From: Brevibacillus daliensis
GTDB taxonomy: Bacteria > Bacillota > Bacilli > Brevibacillales > Brevibacillaceae
Direction: 5' to 3'
NCBI RefSeq assembly: GCF_021245735.1
Contig: NZ_JAJISB010000012.1
Coordinates: forward strand, 124,001 to 188,000
Length of the DNA stretch: 64,000 nucleotides
Below, piece by piece: positions 1-8,120 of this stretch. The stretch's first letter is position 1, and the number at the start of each line of letters is the position of its first letter. Both the position numbers and the translations under genes were made by a program. Below the pieces are notes generated by a model that made no database searches, was not told where the DNA came from, and worked only from the letters and a program-made list of their open reading frames with translations.

Positions 1-1351
1 TCAATGCTTGCATTACATCAGGTGCCAGAAGAGGAATAGGGTGATCATGGGAGAGTGAGTATTCCTGCAGGAAAATTTGAATGAGTTCAGGAAGATCCTC
101 CGAGCGTTCCCGTAACGATGGTATTTCTAACGAAAAAACATTCAAACGATAAAAAAGATCTTCGCGAAAACGCCCTTCTTCCACCAGTTGTTCCAGATTT
201 TTATTCGTAGCGGCAATAATTCTCGTGTTAATCGTAATAGGCGCCGTTCCACCCACCCGATAATATTGCCGTTCTTGCAGGGCACGTAACAGCTTTACTT
301 GTAATTCCAGCGGCAATTCTCCGATTTCATCAAGAAAAAGTGTACCTTCATGAGCCAGCTCCATTTTTCCTGGCTTACCTTTCTTATCTGCCCCGGTAAA
401 TGCACCGCCCTGATATCCAAAAAGTTCACTTTCAAACAAAGCAACAGGAATAGCACCGCAATTAATAGCTATAAAAGGTTTATCTGCACGCTTACTCGCC
501 TGATGAATGGCTTGAGCAAACAGCTCTTTACCCACACCGCTCTCACCAGTGATCAAGACGGTGGCATCTGTTGTTGCTACTTTTTTTGCGCTTATAATTA
601 CTTGCTGTAGGACGGAAGAATGACCTTTCACCTGATAAAAAGGATCAGAGGTAGCCTGATATCGAGTCATCTCTTGTTGTAAATTGTGAAGATGAGCAGT
701 GGTATGTGTCAGTTCTTCATGTAATTTGACCAACTCCGTAATATCTTGTTCAATGGATAGTCCACCGATGATTTCATCCCCCTGACGAATGGGGGCAGAG
801 TTAATCAAGACATGCTGATTAGGTCTTGGAATATGATAGAGTCGTTGTACGGCTGAACCTTCCGACAAGGCGACCTTTACACGGAGCGATTCACTAGCAA
901 AATGATTATCTAACGGTGTTCCTACCATCTGTTCTTTTGGAATTTGATAAAGCGTCTCTGCTGCCTTATTCCAATACATAACATGGTTCTCTGAATTAAC
1001 AATTGTAGTAGCCTCGCTCATCGTGGCTAGAAGGGTGCTAAGCAATGCCTCCTGATTGCGAGCTGCTTCCCCAATTGCTTTTATAAAAAGCGGATAAGTG
1101 AGTTGTCCTGCTGGCTGCTGATTCTTGTCAACGATAATAAACGCTGGTACTGTAATGGATTCTGCGATCGTGTCTAGCCTAGTCATCCATTGTATATAAG
1201 TGAAATAAGCTTCTTCCAATGTGGAATCTAGTGGAAGGAACAAGGTATGTTCGTCTTGGATGTAGCTACTTAGATAGGGAGAATGGTTATCAGTAGGTAG
1301 CGGGCACATGAAGGAAGCTATTTTTGTTTGCAAGGAAAAAACGGTTTTCAT
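1..1351 (-). CDS. sigma-54-dependent transcriptional activator with PAS domain, 3' end cut by window edge
   Basis: This is a bacterial enhancer-binding protein that uses ATP to open sigma-54 RNA polymerase complexes. At least 450 residues are visible. An N-terminal sensory stretch is followed by a PAS-like region (about residues 105-220) and a sigma-54 AAA+ domain with Walker A GESGVGKE, the sigma-54 contact loop GAFTGA and Walker B TLFLDEIGE. The C-terminal Fis-type helix-turn-helix lies beyond the window start. The ATG at 1351 follows GAGGTGATGGA, and an alternative ATG just upstream hits a stop after two codons. It is divergent from proline dehydrogenase, whose promoter carries a textbook sigma-54 site, so it is very likely its activator (inference), resembling RocR-type regulators of amino acid catabolism. 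The signal sensed is unknown. Confidence 0.93.
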   Translation of the reverse strand, partial: MKTVFSLQTKIASFMCPLPTDNHSPYLSSYIQDEHTLFLPLDSTLEEAYFTYIQWMTRLDTIAESITVPAFIIVDKNQQPAGQLTYPLFIKAIGEAARNQEALLSTLLATMSEATTIVNSENHVMYWNKAAETLYQIPKEQMVGTPLDNHFASESLRVKVALSEGSAVQRLYHIPRPNQHVLINSAPIRQGDEIIGGLSIEQDITELVKLHEELTHTTAHLHNLQQEMTRYQATSDPFYQVKGHSSVLQQVIISAKKVATTDATVLITGESGVGKELFAQAIHQASKRADKPFIAINCGAIPVALFESELFGYQGGAFTGADKKGKPGKMELAHEGTLFLDEIGELPLELQVKLLRALQERQYYRVGGTAPITINTRIIAATNKNLEQLVEEGRFREDLFYRLNVFSLEIPSLRERSEDLPELIQIFLQEYSLSHDHPIPLLAPDVMQAL

Positions 1352-1404
1352 TCCATCACCTCATTTACCTGTTGATCAAAAGTGTACAATATTATGAACA
1401 TGAT

Positions 1405-1462
1405 TGCACATAAATGTCAGAATAAACTGCACATTACGATAGTTTTATCCTTATATTGCACG
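1405..1462. promoter_or_regulatory. repeated TGCAC motifs, candidate upstream activating sites
   Basis: TGCACAT occurs at 1405-1411 and 1428-1434, and TTGCACG at 1456-1462, all upstream of the sigma-54 promoter and between the divergent genes. Tandem activator sites are expected 40-150 bp upstream of such promoters. That these repeats are the binding sites is inference. Confidence 0.3.
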
Positions 1463-1474
1463 ATTAGCAGGACT

Positions 1475-1490
1475 TGGCACGGTAGTTGCA
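1475..1490 (+). promoter_or_regulatory. sigma-54 (-24/-12) promoter of proline dehydrogenase
   Basis: TGGCACGGTAGTTGCA matches the sigma-54 consensus TGGCAC-N5-TTGCA exactly. The invariant GG (1476-1477) and GC (1488-1489) are separated by 10 bp. It predicts transcription from about 1501, 50 nt before the start codon of the proline dehydrogenase gene. Confidence 0.9.
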
Positions 1491-1550
1491 GTTTATATCC
1501 TGATATAAATAGAAACATGCAAGGGTACTAGCATGAAGGAGGCAATCATC

Positions 1551-2471
1551 ATGGAACAACTTCTTAAAAATTTTTTCTTGTTCCTTTCCAAAAATCAAAG
1601 TTTAAATAAAGCGGCGAAGAAGTGGGGCTTACGATTTGGGGCGAGTCGTGTGGTATCAGGGGAAACTATTGCAGAAGCGATTACCAAGGTACGTGAGCTG
1701 AACCAAAAAGGACTGGTATGTACACTGGATCATTTGGGCGAATTTGTATTTAGTGTTGAGGAGGCAAATGAGTCAGCAGACTACTGTATTAAAACCATTG
1801 AGGCTGTTCACGAATCTAAAGTAGACTGCAATCTTTCTTTGAAGATGACCCAGCTCGGCTTAGATATTAGTAGAGACTTATGTGTAAGTAACATGCGCCG
1901 TGTCCTAGATGCTGCCAAGAGATGCGACAATCTGTTTGTGCGAATTGATATGGAGGATTATGCTCATAATCAGGTGACCATGGAGGTTTTGGATGAATTG
2001 TTATTGGATTACGATAATGTGGGTACTGTTATTCAGGCATATTTGTTCAAGGCAGAGCAGGATATTAAGGACTTGAAGGATAGTGGAGTTAACCTGCGTC
2101 TAGTAAAAGGAGCTTATAAGGAGTCGCCAGAGGTAGCATTCCCCGCAAAAGCGGATGTAGATGAAAATTATAAAAAGATTATCAAGCTTCATTTACAGAA
2201 TGGGAACTACGCAGCAGTTGCCACCCACGATGACACAATGATCAATTATGTAAAACAGCTGGAAAAAGAATTTAATCTTCCACGGACACAATTTGAATTC
2301 CAGATGCTGTATGGAATTCGTACACAATCACAGATAGATTTGGCGAAGGAAGGGTATAAAATGCGCGTTTATGTTCCATACGGTAACGACTGGTATGGCT
2401 ATTTCATGCGCCGTTTAGCAGAACGTCCAGCTAATGTGAGTTTTGTAATTAAAGGTATGTTTAGTAGGTGA
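1551..2471 (+). CDS. proline dehydrogenase (monofunctional, FAD-dependent)
   Basis: It oxidises L-proline to delta-1-pyrroline-5-carboxylate with FAD, the first step of proline degradation to glutamate. The 306-residue beta/alpha barrel has the usual length of the monofunctional Bacillales enzyme. Family motifs seen are LRLVKGAYKE in the middle and, near the C-terminus, YVPYGNDWYGYFMRRLAERP, which holds the arginines that bind the substrate carboxylate. I chose the ATG at 1551 because AAGGAGG (1536-1542) sits 8 nt before it; an earlier in-frame ATG at 1533 overlaps that site. Expression should depend on sigma-54 and the divergent activator. No P5C dehydrogenase gene lies next to it. Confidence 0.93.
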   Translation: MEQLLKNFFLFLSKNQSLNKAAKKWGLRFGASRVVSGETIAEAITKVRELNQKGLVCTLDHLGEFVFSVEEANESADYCIKTIEAVHESKVDCNLSLKMTQLGLDISRDLCVSNMRRVLDAAKRCDNLFVRIDMEDYAHNQVTMEVLDELLLDYDNVGTVIQAYLFKAEQDIKDLKDSGVNLRLVKGAYKESPEVAFPAKADVDENYKKIIKLHLQNGNYAAVATHDDTMINYVKQLEKEFNLPRTQFEFQMLYGIRTQSQIDLAKEGYKMRVYVPYGNDWYGYFMRRLAERPANVSFVIKGMFSR

Positions 2472-2515
2472 TCTCATCTATCCCGAGCATGGTAAAAGCA
2501 ATAAACGAACTACTA

Positions 2516-2635
2516 AAAAGGTTTCATTCTGTAAAGGATGGTCTTTTTCTGAAAAATGTAATCAAGGGAAGGAATAGAAGTGCCCCTGGATTTCATGTAT
2601 CAGTGAAAGAAAATCTCTTTGAGAATGAAACCTTT
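2516..2635. repeat. 14-bp inverted repeat around about 90 bp of noncoding DNA
   Basis: AAAGGTTTCATTCT (2517-2530) recurs inverted as AGAATGAAACCTTT (2622-2635). The repeat lies in the gap between proline dehydrogenase and the convergent MFS gene. A 64-codon GTG-started frame across it has no ribosome binding site and no recognisable family, so I do not call it a gene. It may be a decayed small element or a long hairpin. Confidence 0.4.
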
Positions 2636-2683
2636 CTACTTAATAAGAATAGGTCTGGCTAGTTTAAAGCGAGCTTGCTTGTT

Positions 2684-3922
2684 TCACAAGCTTTCATGAC
2701 TTTCCACTGATTTGATCTTCCTGCTACTCATTACATATCCCATTACTGTAATAACAAGCAAGATCCCACTTGCCAGAATAAATAAAGTGGTGACAGGTAG
2801 CTTACTAGCAAAGAGAACGCCCATCATACTGGAAGTCAGGCTAAAAATCGTTCCGATCATCTGGTTCATGGAGAATATTTTACCTGTGTTTCCGATACTT
2901 GACTGAGTCTGAATGGCTGTAATGGTGGGAATCCCAGTAAGTGGACCACTTAAGCCTGCAATAGCAGCTCCTATATTAACTAACATGCTGGAATCATGGA
3001 ACATACCCATGACCAAAAACCCCAAGCCACATAGCATCCAGCCAGTTGTTATTAGTCGCAAATGATTGTGGTACCGGAAGCGAATCATAAACAGACTGCT
3101 CAGTAGGTTGCCTACACCATAAAAGCCAAAGAGGATTCCAAGGCGGCCTGGGTCACCTTCTCCAGTTTGACTAGCAAGTACGGGGAAACCCACACTCCAG
3201 ATAACTTGCCAGGAAATGAAGCCAATATTACAAAAAATCAGTATGTACAATAGCGTTTTTTTATTCAGCAATTCATGGATGGTTTCTCGCCACTGAGAAG
3301 TGGGAGAGACAGCTGGGACAGTATCTGATACAGCTTGTTTGTTCGGTAAGGATGAGCGTAACATAAAGACACAAACCGCTGAGAAAACATAGCAGAAAGC
3401 ATTCATAAAGAATAAATAGCCGATCGGCATCAGATTAGCCAATATTCCAATCGACATGGGGGCTATGATCCGAATTGTTCGGAAGGTAGTGTCAAGTATA
3501 GCATTTGCTTGACTCAAGTGTTCCGGTGCTACAATGGTTCGTAAGGCTACCGCTCGTGCTGGATAAAAAAGAGTCGAAAAGATCCCGATCAGAAACTGCA
3601 TAGCTAGAAAGAAAGGGAACCATGTTAGATTAAACATAACGGCTACCCCTACGGTAGTTGCGATAGCTATGCGCGCAATATCTGATTGAAGCATCATTCG
3701 ACCTGGATTATAGCGATCGGCGAGCATTCCGCCCCAGAGATAAAACATAAATCCTGCAATCATTTCAGGCATTCCAATCATACTGAGTGCAGCGGGGGAT
3801 TGTGTAGAAGACAACAAATACCATAATAAGGCGATACTATATAACTGGTCACCAATATTGGAAGTGATTTGTGCCGTCCACAGCAAGTAAAAAGGTTTAT
3901 GACGTAGTGGCGCACTGTTCAA
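2684..3922 (-). CDS. MFS transporter (major facilitator superfamily permease)
   Basis: A 412-residue integral membrane protein with about 12 hydrophobic segments and the MFS loop 2-3 motif in the form GGMLADRYNPGRM. The substrate cannot be read from sequence; its resemblance to MFS drug and macrolide efflux permeases is general. The start is a TTG at 3922 preceded by GAGAGGAAG, and no in-frame ATG gives the expected N-terminus. It is transcribed towards proline dehydrogenase and stands alone, with an AT-rich promoter region upstream (3923-4145) shared with a divergent small gene. Confidence 0.85.
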   Translation of the reverse strand: MNSAPLRHKPFYLLWTAQITSNIGDQLYSIALLWYLLSSTQSPAALSMIGMPEMIAGFMFYLWGGMLADRYNPGRMMLQSDIARIAIATTVGVAVMFNLTWFPFFLAMQFLIGIFSTLFYPARAVALRTIVAPEHLSQANAILDTTFRTIRIIAPMSIGILANLMPIGYLFFMNAFCYVFSAVCVFMLRSSLPNKQAVSDTVPAVSPTSQWRETIHELLNKKTLLYILIFCNIGFISWQVIWSVGFPVLASQTGEGDPGRLGILFGFYGVGNLLSSLFMIRFRYHNHLRLITTGWMLCGLGFLVMGMFHDSSMLVNIGAAIAGLSGPLTGIPTITAIQTQSSIGNTGKIFSMNQMIGTIFSLTSSMMGVLFASKLPVTTLFILASGILLVITVMGYVMSSRKIKSVESHESL

Positions 3923-4145
3923 GGCACTCGCTTCCTCTCAAACATTTTTGATCGATATATAATTTTTATTTTCTGAAAATCATATGTTCATAGATTATAG
4001 CAGAGATTTCTGAAAAGACAATTATACATATTTGTGAAAATTTCGTGCTGTTTGGTTCAAAAGTTTTTTCATGCAGGAAAAATGGGGTATGTATGTAGTA
4101 TAATTCATTAATATAAAATTATATGGTGTTAGGAGAGAAACAGCT

Positions 4146-4349
4146 ATGGAGCTAACTGGTCAACGTTTGTTCGTTTTATGGAGAACTTTTTCCCAGCTTG
4201 ATTTTTTGCGACAAATTCGTGGACGTGACATTCCTGATCACTCCATCAATGAACTTATAACTAAGGTAAAAACGCTTGATGAAGTTCAAACGTTGCCAAT
4301 TGACACCGAACAGCTTAGAGAAACGGTGATTCAATTACGGAAAAAGTAA
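4146..4349 (+). CDS. small hypothetical protein, 67 aa
   Basis: A short soluble, charged protein beginning MELTGQRLF with no family I recognise. It is probably real: AGGAGAGAAACAGCT precedes the ATG, a good TATAAT box lies at about 4098, and a strong terminator hairpin follows two nucleotides after the stop. The second half (NELITKVKTLDEVQTL, then EQLRETVIQLRKK) looks like two amphipathic helices. It is monocistronic and its function is unknown. Confidence 0.6.
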   Translation: MELTGQRLFVLWRTFSQLDFLRQIRGRDIPDHSINELITKVKTLDEVQTLPIDTEQLRETVIQLRKK

Positions 4350-4351
4350 CA

Positions 4352-4371
4352 GGGATGCATTCGTGCATCCC
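4352..4371 (+). terminator. rho-independent terminator after the 67-aa gene
   Basis: GGGATGCATTCGTGCATCCC forms a perfect 8-bp stem with a short loop, followed by TTCTTTAT. Confidence 0.8.
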
Positions 4372-4381
4372 TTCTTTATAC

Positions 4382-4869
4382 CTTTGTAGTGTGCAGAAGA
4401 AGCACATTTTTCGTCTGCGAACTCGTTAAGGTCCCGCAAGGAAGCGTAGACTGTCCGTTACACAGTGAAGAGTGCGGAAAGTGCAAAAGGTAGAGATTGC
4501 TACGCAGTAACTCACGGGTTGCACTTTTTAGTCCGCACTCTTCGCTGTGTAGCTAAGTAGGACCTTAAATAGTTCTGGACAAAAAATGTACTTCTTCTGC
4601 AAAAGGTTGCAGTGGAAATTAAAAGATAATAACAAAACCAACAACAAGAAAAACCAGCTTCTCTTTTCACACGGAGCGACTTGGCGAAGCCCGACCCAGC
4701 GGAGCACTATTCATCGGGAAAAAGAAGCGAAACCCAGCAAGTCTTACAGTGAATACATCGTTTTGAGCTTCCCCGATGAATAATGAGGAGCGGACAGTCT
4801 AACCCCTTGCGGGGCGAAGACTTTTAGCGACGAGTGAAAAGAGAAGCTGGTTTTCTCCACTATGGTAGG
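4382..4869 (+). repeat. long double-hairpin repeat, copy 1
   Basis: A noncoding element of about 490 bp, also found at 20038-20540 and, truncated, at 29325-29694. Hairpin A (4393-4602) has outer arms GCAGAAGAAGCACATTTTT and its near-complement, plus pairing TTAAGGTCC/GGACCTTAA and GTGCGGA/TCCGCAC. Hairpin B (4650-4854) has outer arms AAAACCAGCTTCTCTTTTCA and its exact complement, and inner arms ATTCATCGGG/CCCGATGAAT closing a loop of about 50 nt. Part of the 5' arm of hairpin B is diverged and pairs poorly in this copy. No ORF in it has a ribosome binding site. It could be a structured RNA or a MITE-like element; I cannot assign a family. Confidence 0.85.
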
Positions 4870-4937
4870 TAGAAAACGATCTCTTAAAAGCGGTATGATT
4901 ATGAAAATAAATTATTAGTGTGAGAGGATGAACATGC

Positions 4938-5900
4938 TTGCTACTAGCAACAATCCCCCTGTTACCTCCTTATTGCTTTGACAGATTAGTTAACCGCTTA
5001 GCTACTCATCCAGATCCGCAGGCATCCCTGATCATTGCAGAAAAAAAGATGTATCGTCTCTTCCGATTACAGGGACAACCTGTGTTAATTGAGCTCTTAT
5101 TTTGTGGAGACATAGAAGACCCTTTCATTCAGTTATACTGTGAAGATACGATTTCAGAACAGCAAAAGGAAGAACTATTTGCCATTGTGCGTCATATGTT
5201 TAGTGCAGATGTTGATTTGCGTGACTTTTACCAGCAAGTTACAGGTGATTCTCATTTGGCATTGCTTACCCGTTATTTTCGCGGGTTACGTTTCTTGTTA
5301 GATAGTGATCTTTTCTCCAGTATGGTACGCACGATCATTGGACAACAGGTTAATTTGGCATTTGCCTCCACGATGACTGAGAGATTGCTGGCTCTTGCAG
5401 GTGAGCAAGCAATGACGCCTGATGGAAAAACATTATGGGCGTTCCCAACACCGTCAGCCATAGCAAGGTTGGAAGTAGGTCAATTGCGTGAGATGCAATT
5501 CAGCCAACGAAAAGCAGAATATATCATAGATTTTGCTCGAGCAGTGGTAAATGAACAGATTGATCTGGAATCTATTAAAAAGATGACCGACGACGAGGTA
5601 GTAGCTTATTTGACTCCCTTACGAGGGATAGGCAGATGGAGCGTGGAATGCCTATTAATGTTTGGTCTAGGACGACCAGACCTGTTACCTGCTGCTGATA
5701 TTGGACTCCGCAATGGAATTCAACTTGTGTATAACATCCCGGATAAGCTAAATGAAAAACAGATCCGTGATATAGGTGAAGCGTGGCAGCCTTGGCGCAG
5801 TTATGTTTCCCTCTACTTGTGGGAAGCTGTAGGGGCTGTTAAGAGAAAAGAGGAAAAATTTATCGATTTAATTACCAACAAAGAACGGCTGTTACCCTAA
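4938..5900 (+). CDS. DNA-3-methyladenine glycosylase II (AlkA family)
   Basis: A base-excision repair glycosylase that removes alkylated purines from DNA. The 320-residue protein has an AlkA N-terminal domain (about residues 1-110) and an HhH-GPD domain with IIGQQVNLAFAS, hairpin LRGIGRWSVECLLMF, and catalytic Asp254 in LPAADIGLRNG. The frame opens only with TTG at 4938, about 10 nt after GAGAGG. Two ATGs at 4928 and 4934 lie in another frame that stops after about 18 codons, so the TTG start (or a sequencing frameshift) is the only way to include the conserved N-terminus. The gene ends inside its own terminator stem, and repeat copy 1 lies directly upstream. Confidence 0.9.
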   Translation: MLLATIPLLPPYCFDRLVNRLATHPDPQASLIIAEKKMYRLFRLQGQPVLIELLFCGDIEDPFIQLYCEDTISEQQKEELFAIVRHMFSADVDLRDFYQQVTGDSHLALLTRYFRGLRFLLDSDLFSSMVRTIIGQQVNLAFASTMTERLLALAGEQAMTPDGKTLWAFPTPSAIARLEVGQLREMQFSQRKAEYIIDFARAVVNEQIDLESIKKMTDDEVVAYLTPLRGIGRWSVECLLMFGLGRPDLLPAADIGLRNGIQLVYNIPDKLNEKQIRDIGEAWQPWRSYVSLYLWEAVGAVKRKEEKFIDLITNKERLLP

Positions 5901-5920
5901 AGAGGGAATCAGCCGTTTTT
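5883..5920 (+). terminator. terminator overlapping the end of the AlkA gene
   Basis: AACGGCTG (5883-5890) pairs with CAGCCGTT (5910-5917), followed by a T run. The stem includes the last codons of the gene. Confidence 0.75.
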
Positions 5921-5930
5921 AAGATCAATG

Positions 5931-6854
5931 TTATTCTGTACGATCTAAGGTGAGAACAGGTGGAGCATCTACTTTTTGATAAGTAGTAAGCGCCACTCCT
6001 AAAAAGATAATGAATGAACCAATTAAAAAGCTAAGATGCAGGTTTTCTCCTAGCAAGAGCCAGCCTAGTAAGGCACCTACAATGGGCTGTACAAAAAAGA
6101 AACCAGCTCCCTTACCAGCATGAACCAATTGAAATCCCTTATTCCACAGATAGAATGCTCCTGCTGTAGAAATAACGCCAATGTAGAGAATGCCAGCCCA
6201 GATATCTAAGCTAAAAGACCATGAGATTGGCGAAGTAGTCAGTTCCCAGATCATCAGCGGACTGCTGGATATCATTCCAAACAGTGCTACATAGGCAGTT
6301 ATGGATAAGGAAGAATAGCTAGCAGACAGATGTTTGCAGAGTACGGTGTATAATCCCCAGCTAACCGCAGCAATGAGTAGGATCAAATTGCCTGTTATTG
6401 CCTCGGGTTGAAGGGATTCATGAGGAAGCCCAATTATCAACAGAACGCCCAGTGTGGCAAGAAGAATCCCGCCGACCTGAAGAACCGTAAGTCGTTCCTT
6501 CAAGAGCCAGAATGCAAAAAGCAGGATAAAGGCAGGTGAGGCAGAAGTAATAACGGCACCCATATGAGCGGAGGATAAATTGGTTCCCACAAATTGAGCA
6601 CCAATTGAGATGGTGACACCAACAATCCCCACAAGTATCAATAAGGGAATTTCTTTTTTTGGAATAAACTGACGTGTAACGATAACAGGAATGCCCAGAA
6701 CGAGAAAGGCAATCCCGAATCGAATGACTAGTAAAGTAAAAGGCGGTACTACATCCAGTACAACTTTACTGACAACATATAGTCCACCCCAAATAGCAGC
6801 AGCCAAAGACAGATAAACAGCACCTAGCCATTGATTAGATTGAATAGATTTCAT
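5931..6854 (-). CDS. EamA/DMT family transporter
   Basis: A 307-residue drug/metabolite transporter superfamily exporter built from two EamA repeats, with about 10 predicted membrane helices. Typical family sequences are AAAIWGGLYVVSKVV in helix 1 and LGWLLLGENLHLSFLIGS near the C-terminus. Such proteins usually export amino acids or other small metabolites; the substrate here is unknown. The start at 6854 (MKSIQSNQW) is preceded by GGGAGG at 7 nt spacing, and a longer in-frame opening to 6899 lacks a ribosome binding site. It converges on the AlkA gene. Confidence 0.87.
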   Translation of the reverse strand: MKSIQSNQWLGAVYLSLAAAIWGGLYVVSKVVLDVVPPFTLLVIRFGIAFLVLGIPVIVTRQFIPKKEIPLLILVGIVGVTISIGAQFVGTNLSSAHMGAVITSASPAFILLFAFWLLKERLTVLQVGGILLATLGVLLIIGLPHESLQPEAITGNLILLIAAVSWGLYTVLCKHLSASYSSLSITAYVALFGMISSSPLMIWELTTSPISWSFSLDIWAGILYIGVISTAGAFYLWNKGFQLVHAGKGAGFFFVQPIVGALLGWLLLGENLHLSFLIGSFIIFLGVALTTYQKVDAPPVLTLDRTE

Positions 6855-7003
6855 TGCAGAACCTCCCGGATTGTCTATAGTAGAACAGCCGGGAAACAAT
6901 TAGTACCAAAAACAGGTTGTTCCCCGGTAATTATGAGAACAATACGGTTTCAGGTACATCACACTCATAGCGAACGTGTTGCATGGATTTATGCCTCCTT
7001 TAC

Positions 7004-7510
7004 TTATAAAAATTTTGCCATACACATAACAGGCTGTGTCTGTGTACCAACGTCAGCCGTTACTTGTCTATATTGTTCAAATCCAAGTTGACTCCAAAAT
7101 GAGAAGGCTTTTTCATTTGAAAGGATTACACCAATATGCAGCGTTTCTTTTCCAAGTGAACGGAAATACTCTTCTATCATTAAGAACGCCTTCTTTCCAT
7201 ACCCGTGGCGCTGATGATCTGAGTCTATCATTAATAGACCAATCCAGCTTTTGTGGTCATTCGGGTTCTCTAGCAAAATGTGAGAAATACCAATCAGCTG
7301 ATCTTGATGGCGTATGGCGAGCCAATGTCCTGTAGGAAGCTTGCTCATTTTTTCATATTCGTGTGTGAGATCGTGTAAAGTAAGGGAAGGATCACCGTTC
7401 GTCCATTCATTGTATGCGGGGTTACTATTGTAGATGTGCAGCGCTTTAGGCAGTTCATTTTCCTTTAGTGTATTAATCAGAAGTTCGTCAGTTTGCAATC
7501 GGATACTCAT
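7004..7510 (-). CDS. GNAT family N-acetyltransferase
   Basis: A 168-residue single-domain acetyltransferase that transfers acetyl from acetyl-CoA to an unknown amine. The acetyl-CoA binding loop appears as HQRHGYGKKAFLMIEEYF, followed by the closing strand LGFEQYRQV. GGAGGTGTACCATACAC before the ATG at 7510 supports the start. It is transcribed leftwards, divergent from the thioesterase gene. Confidence 0.88.
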   Translation of the reverse strand: MSIRLQTDELLINTLKENELPKALHIYNSNPAYNEWTNGDPSLTLHDLTHEYEKMSKLPTGHWLAIRHQDQLIGISHILLENPNDHKSWIGLLMIDSDHQRHGYGKKAFLMIEEYFRSLGKETLHIGVILSNEKAFSFWSQLGFEQYRQVTADVGTQTQPVMCMAKFL

Positions 7511-7647
7511 GTGTATGGTACACCTCCACTATAATAAATTGTGGTAAGATTAGGAAAGAATCTGATGATTTCATTATAGTGGAAAGCTTGATTTCGTACA
7601 GAATAAATTATTCTGATTTGATATGAAAATAAGGGAGGTTTATAAAT

Positions 7648-8067
7648 ATGATACATACTTTTGATTTTACGGTTCGAAGTACAGAAGTAGATATAATTGG
7701 CCATGTTAATAATGCGAAATACTTGGAATACATGGAATGGGCAAGGTTCAACTGGTTAATCGCTCAAGGGTTTACGATTGAAAAACTAAAGCAAAAAGGA
7801 ATTTTTCCCGTTGTTGTTAACCTGAATGTTAACTATCGAAGTGAATTGGTAATGGGGGATCAGGTACAGATACACACCTCCCTCATTAACGTAGGGAAAA
7901 AGAGCTTTGTGGTAAAGCATGAACTTTTCCATGAGCAAAAAGGTTTAGTCGGAGATGGTCTTATCACAATGGTGATGATTGATGCGAAAGAACGAAGAGC
8001 AGTTGAGTTGCCTGAAGAGTTACGAGAATTATACTTTGCTCTTCAAAAGGACGAATTAGTTCCATAA
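7648..8067 (+). CDS. acyl-CoA thioesterase, 4HBT hotdog family
   Basis: A 139-residue hotdog-fold thioesterase predicted to hydrolyse acyl-CoA or acyl carrier protein thioesters. The family motif RSTEVDIIGHVNNAKYLEYM holds the likely catalytic Asp15 and the following G-H-V-N turn. A good site (AGGGAGG) precedes the ATG. The MFS exporter follows 53 nt downstream in the same direction, so the two may be cotranscribed. Confidence 0.88.
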   Translation: MIHTFDFTVRSTEVDIIGHVNNAKYLEYMEWARFNWLIAQGFTIEKLKQKGIFPVVVNLNVNYRSELVMGDQVQIHTSLINVGKKSFVVKHELFHEQKGLVGDGLITMVMIDAKERRAVELPEELRELYFALQKDELVP

Positions 8068-8120
8068 CCATCAACCATCAACCTATAGAAGTTTCAGTAT
8101 ACAAATAAAGGAGCCTAACA

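Noticed and set aside
2468-2662. 64-codon frame overlapping the proline dehydrogenase stop
   Set aside because: GTG start without a ribosome binding site, no family match, and it spans an inverted repeat. More likely noncoding.
4586-4783. 65-codon frame inside repeat copy 1
   Set aside because: Lies across hairpin arms, has no ribosome binding site and no equivalent frame in the other copies.
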